A DNA stretch of 7,031 bases, taken from NCBI GenBank assembly GCA_016287995.1, contig JAEEXW010000146.1:1-7031 (forward strand). Direction: 5' to 3'. The notes beneath the pieces were generated by a model. That model searched no databases. It worked only from the letters and a program-made list of their open reading frames with translations, and was not told the DNA's origin. This stretch comes from Bacteroidales bacterium (GTDB taxonomy: Bacteria > Bacteroidota > Bacteroidia > Bacteroidales > UBA3824). A program made the position numbers and the translations under genes. Of this stretch, positions 4,850 through 7,031 are shown in pieces; within the stretch, counting starts at the first letter, position 1; every line of letters starts with the position of its first letter.

Positions 4850-6736
4850 ATGAAAATAAGATATTCTCAACTAACTATTATTCCGGGAAATCCGGCAAAA
4901 AACTATGAAACCTGTCTTTCGGCGGCTAAACGCGCTAAAAAAGACGGAGTTAACCTTCTTCTTCTTCCTGAAATGTCCATACCCGGCTACATGATTGGCG
5001 ACAGATGGGAAGAAAACGATTTTATCGAGGACTGCGAATTTTTCTCCTCTGAACTCGCAAAAGAGGCTGACGAAAATTTTTCGCTGATATTCGGCACGGT
5101 AGCGTTTTTTGAAAGCGTTTACGGCTCTCCTCACAACGGTTATGACGGCCGCAAGGCAAAAATGAATGTCGCCTTAATCGCCACAAACGGCAAAACTGAA
5201 TACCGCGTAAAAACACTCCTGCCCAATTACCGCGAGTTTGAAGAGCCGCGACATTTTTTCGACAATCTTACCGCAACCGCAAGGGCTTCAAACATAACGG
5301 AAGACGCAAAAATGTTTCCGCTGCAAGAAATCTGCGGTGCAAAGTTCGGCGTAACAATCTGCGAAGACGGTTGGGACGACGACTACTATTACAAACCGTT
5401 TGACATTTTGAGCAAAGCGGGCGCGGAAATACTGATTAACATCAGTTATTCGCCTTTTACAGCCGGCAAAAACCGCAGCCGCAACCGTCATTTTGCCAAT
5501 CACGCAAAAAATCTTAACAAGCCCGTCATCTATGTCAACGGACTCGGACTTCAAAACAACGGCAAGACAGTTTTCTGGTTTGACGGCAGTTCGGCGGCTT
5601 GGAACTCCAAAGGCGAACTTATCGCACACTCTAAAATGTACGAGGAAGAAGACGTTGATTTTCAGTTTGTTGACGGCGAACTTTTCTCCGTTAGCCCGTT
5701 AAAATATAAAGAAACGGCAGAAATCGAAGACATTCACAAAACGCTGATTTACGGCATACGTAACTATATGAAACAGAGCGGATTGAAGAAAGTCGTTATC
5801 GGTGCTTCGGGCGGCGTTGACTCAACACTTGCAGCCGCGCTCTACGCCGAGGCAATCGGAAAGGAAAATCTGCTTTTGGTAAACATGCCGACAAAATTCA
5901 ACTCGCAAACCACAATCGGAATCGCTCAAAAACTTGCCGCAAATCTCGGCTGCTGGTACACTTCGGTTCCCGTTTCGGAAAGCGCGGCACTCACCAAACG
6001 TCAGATTGACGGCTTAAAACCAACCAACTCCAAAGGCGAAAACATCGAAATCAACCTTTCGTCTTTCAACATGGAGAACGTTCAGGCGCGGGACAGAGGT
6101 TCGAGAATTTTGGCGGCGATAGCCAGCGCATGGGGCGCAGTTTTCACAAACAACGGCAACAAAACCGAAACAACCGTCGGTTATGCAACTTTGTACGGCG
6201 ATGTTGCGGGTTTTCTTGCTGCCCTCGGCGACCTTTGGAAACATACGGTTTACGACCTTTGCCGCTATATCAACAGAGAAAAAGAAATCGTACCGAATGA
6301 AGTCCTGACATTAAAACCGTCAGCAGAACTCTCGGATAATCAAGCCGTTGACAAAGGTCTCGGAGACCCGCTCATTTATCCTTACCACGACAGACTTTTG
6401 GAAGCGTTGCAGCAGTGGTGGAATAGAGCCCCGCTTGCCGATATTTTGCAACATTATTTGGACGGCGATTTGGCAGCATATCTCAATCACGGCGAAAAAA
6501 CCGAACTCACGGAAGAGTTGATAAAAACAAACTTTCCTGACGCAAAAAGTTTTATTTCGGATTTGGAACGGTGGTACAAACTTTTCAAAGGTATGGGCGT
6601 TGCAAAAAGGATTCAAGCCCCGCCGATTATCGCAGTTACAAGACGTGCATACGGTTTTGACTACCGTGAAGCGGCAATTCAGCCGTATTTTTCAAGAAAA
6701 TATTTAGAATTAAAAGAAAAAGCAATTTTTTCTTAA
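4850..6736 (+). CDS. nadE: Glutamine-dependent NAD+ synthetase
   Basis: It catalyses the last step of NAD+ synthesis: deamido-NAD+, ATP and glutamine give NAD+, AMP, PPi and glutamate, in the cytoplasm. Residues 1 to about 285 are a nitrilase-type glutaminase domain with the triad E41 (LLPEMSIPGY), K121 (KTLLPNYREF) and C171 (VTICEDGWDD), so ammonia can be supplied from glutamine. Residues about 290-628 are the synthetase domain: the ATP pyrophosphatase P-loop SGGVDS is at 320-325, followed by VQARDRGSRI (411-420), NNGNKTE (434-440) and GYATLYGD (444-451). The QARDR form resembles Bacteroidota NadE as I remember it. A length of 628 is normal for the two-domain type, and nothing is truncated. 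It is the third gene of the operon starting with the HAD phosphatase. The ATG is the first codon of the conserved N-terminal strand. No terminator follows; its TAA overlaps the next promoter box. Confidence 0.97.
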   Translation: MKIRYSQLTIIPGNPAKNYETCLSAAKRAKKDGVNLLLLPEMSIPGYMIGDRWEENDFIEDCEFFSSELAKEADENFSLIFGTVAFFESVYGSPHNGYDGRKAKMNVALIATNGKTEYRVKTLLPNYREFEEPRHFFDNLTATARASNITEDAKMFPLQEICGAKFGVTICEDGWDDDYYYKPFDILSKAGAEILINISYSPFTAGKNRSRNRHFANHAKNLNKPVIYVNGLGLQNNGKTVFWFDGSSAAWNSKGELIAHSKMYEEEDVDFQFVDGELFSVSPLKYKETAEIEDIHKTLIYGIRNYMKQSGLKKVVIGASGGVDSTLAAALYAEAIGKENLLLVNMPTKFNSQTTIGIAQKLAANLGCWYTSVPVSESAALTKRQIDGLKPTNSKGENIEINLSSFNMENVQARDRGSRILAAIASAWGAVFTNNGNKTETTVGYATLYGDVAGFLAALGDLWKHTVYDLCRYINREKEIVPNEVLTLKPSAELSDNQAVDKGLGDPLIYPYHDRLLEALQQWWNRAPLADILQHYLDGDLAAYLNHGEKTELTEELIKTNFPDAKSFISDLERWYKLFKGMGVAKRIQAPPIIAVTRRAYGFDYREAAIQPYFSRKYLELKEKAIFS

Positions 6737-6741
6737 CTTTG
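6734..6741 (+). promoter_or_regulatory. Predicted -7 box of the metY promoter, overlapping the nadE stop (TAACTTTG)
   Basis: TAACTTTG at 6734-6741 matches TAnnTTTG exactly; its first three bases are the nadE stop codon. The sequence TTAACTTTGCA (6733-6743) is identical to that at 559-569 upstream of the amidase. Transcription would start near 6747, about 20 nt before the metY ATG. No TTG is seen 17-23 nt upstream, which is coding sequence. The leader is too short to hold a SAM riboswitch. Confidence 0.5.
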
Positions 6742-6766
6742 CAAACAAATTTTTTAATAAAAAAAT

Positions 6767-7031
6767 ATGAATAATTACAAAATTAACACAAAATGTGTTC
6801 AGGCAGGTTACCGTCCGGGCAACGGAGAACCGCGTCAAATTCCTATCATTCAGTCAACTACGTTCAAATACGACACGTCTGAGGATATGGGAAAACTCTT
6901 TGACCTTCAAGCATCGGGATATTTTTACACCCGTCTTCAAAACCCCACAAATGATTTTGTTGCCGCAAAAATCGCCGCATTAGAAGGCGGTAGCGTGGCT
7001 ATGCTAACTTCAAGCGGTCAATCAGCATACT
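6767..7031 (+). CDS. metY: O-acetylhomoserine sulfhydrylase (MetY), N-terminal 88 residues; gene runs off the right edge
   Basis: This is a PLP-dependent enzyme of the Cys/Met metabolism family, which makes homocysteine from O-acetylhomoserine and sulfide (or uses methanethiol). The 88 codons in view contain family-typical runs: CVQAGYRPGNGEPRQIP (10-26), QSTTFKYDTSEDMGKLF (29-45), YFYTRLQNPTND (52-63) and the Ala/Gly-rich ALEGGSVAMLTSSGQSA (71-87). YTRLQNPT provides the Tyr and Arg that contact PLP phosphate from the neighbouring subunit. The long insertion after QSTTF separates MetY from the related MetB/MetC, which lack it. The PLP lysine lies beyond the edge. The ATG at 6767 is the first start and sits 30 nt after nadE. 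It probably has its own promoter, with possible read-through from nadE since no terminator separates them. Confidence 0.9.
   Translation, partial: MNNYKINTKCVQAGYRPGNGEPRQIPIIQSTTFKYDTSEDMGKLFDLQASGYFYTRLQNPTNDFVAAKIAALEGGSVAMLTSSGQSAY

Noticed and set aside
5288..5629. A 113-codon minus-strand open frame within nadE.
   Set aside because: It lies wholly opposite the conserved glutaminase domain, including the catalytic C171 region, and resembles no protein family. It is a shadow frame.
6742..6766. A possible SAM riboswitch before metY, expected for a methionine-pathway gene.
   Set aside because: Only 30 nt separate the nadE stop from the metY ATG, and they are almost all A/T with no stem. 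There is no space for a riboswitch unless it lay within nadE, where none is visible.

Overview
The window looks like chromosomal DNA from a member of the Bacteroidota, probably Bacteroidales-like. The evidence is an LptD of the Bacteroidota type, a thioredoxin-fold lipoprotein with the DUF4369/TlpA layout, a two-domain NadE with the QARDRGSRI signature, A-rich leaders without Shine-Dalgarno sequences, and several matches to the phylum's -7 promoter box TAnnTTTG. The DNA is fairly AT-rich. I see no mobile element, phage gene, tRNA, rRNA or CRISPR array.

Left part (1-2896), envelope genes. A leftward lptD, of which only the N-terminal 176 codons are present, is divergent from a rightward secreted N-acetylmuramoyl-L-alanine amidase with a C-terminal SPOR-like domain. 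The 82-bp gap between them (529-610) carries two -7 boxes facing each other, arranged as a near-perfect inverted repeat. The amidase converges on, and overlaps by 12 bp, a leftward TlpA-like thiol-disulfide lipoprotein gene. With no spacer between the stops, the best terminator for the lipoprotein transcript lies inside the 3' part of the amidase gene.

Right part (2995-7031), cytoplasmic metabolism. After a 98-bp divergent promoter region come three closely packed rightward genes: a Cof-type HAD phosphatase, an uncharacterised SAM-dependent methyltransferase-fold protein that starts 1 nt after the HAD stop, and the glutamine-dependent NAD+ synthetase nadE, 12 nt further on. The nadE stop codon forms the first three bases of a TAACTTTG box that probably drives the next gene, the start of metY (O-acetylhomoserine sulfhydrylase), which is cut by the window edge.

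Most of this is ordinary housekeeping sequence and I find no convincing new system. The points worth a second look are the promoter architecture, the terminator hidden in coding sequence, the absence of an mlaD/mce gene after the amidase, and the unassigned methyltransferase-like protein linked to nadE.
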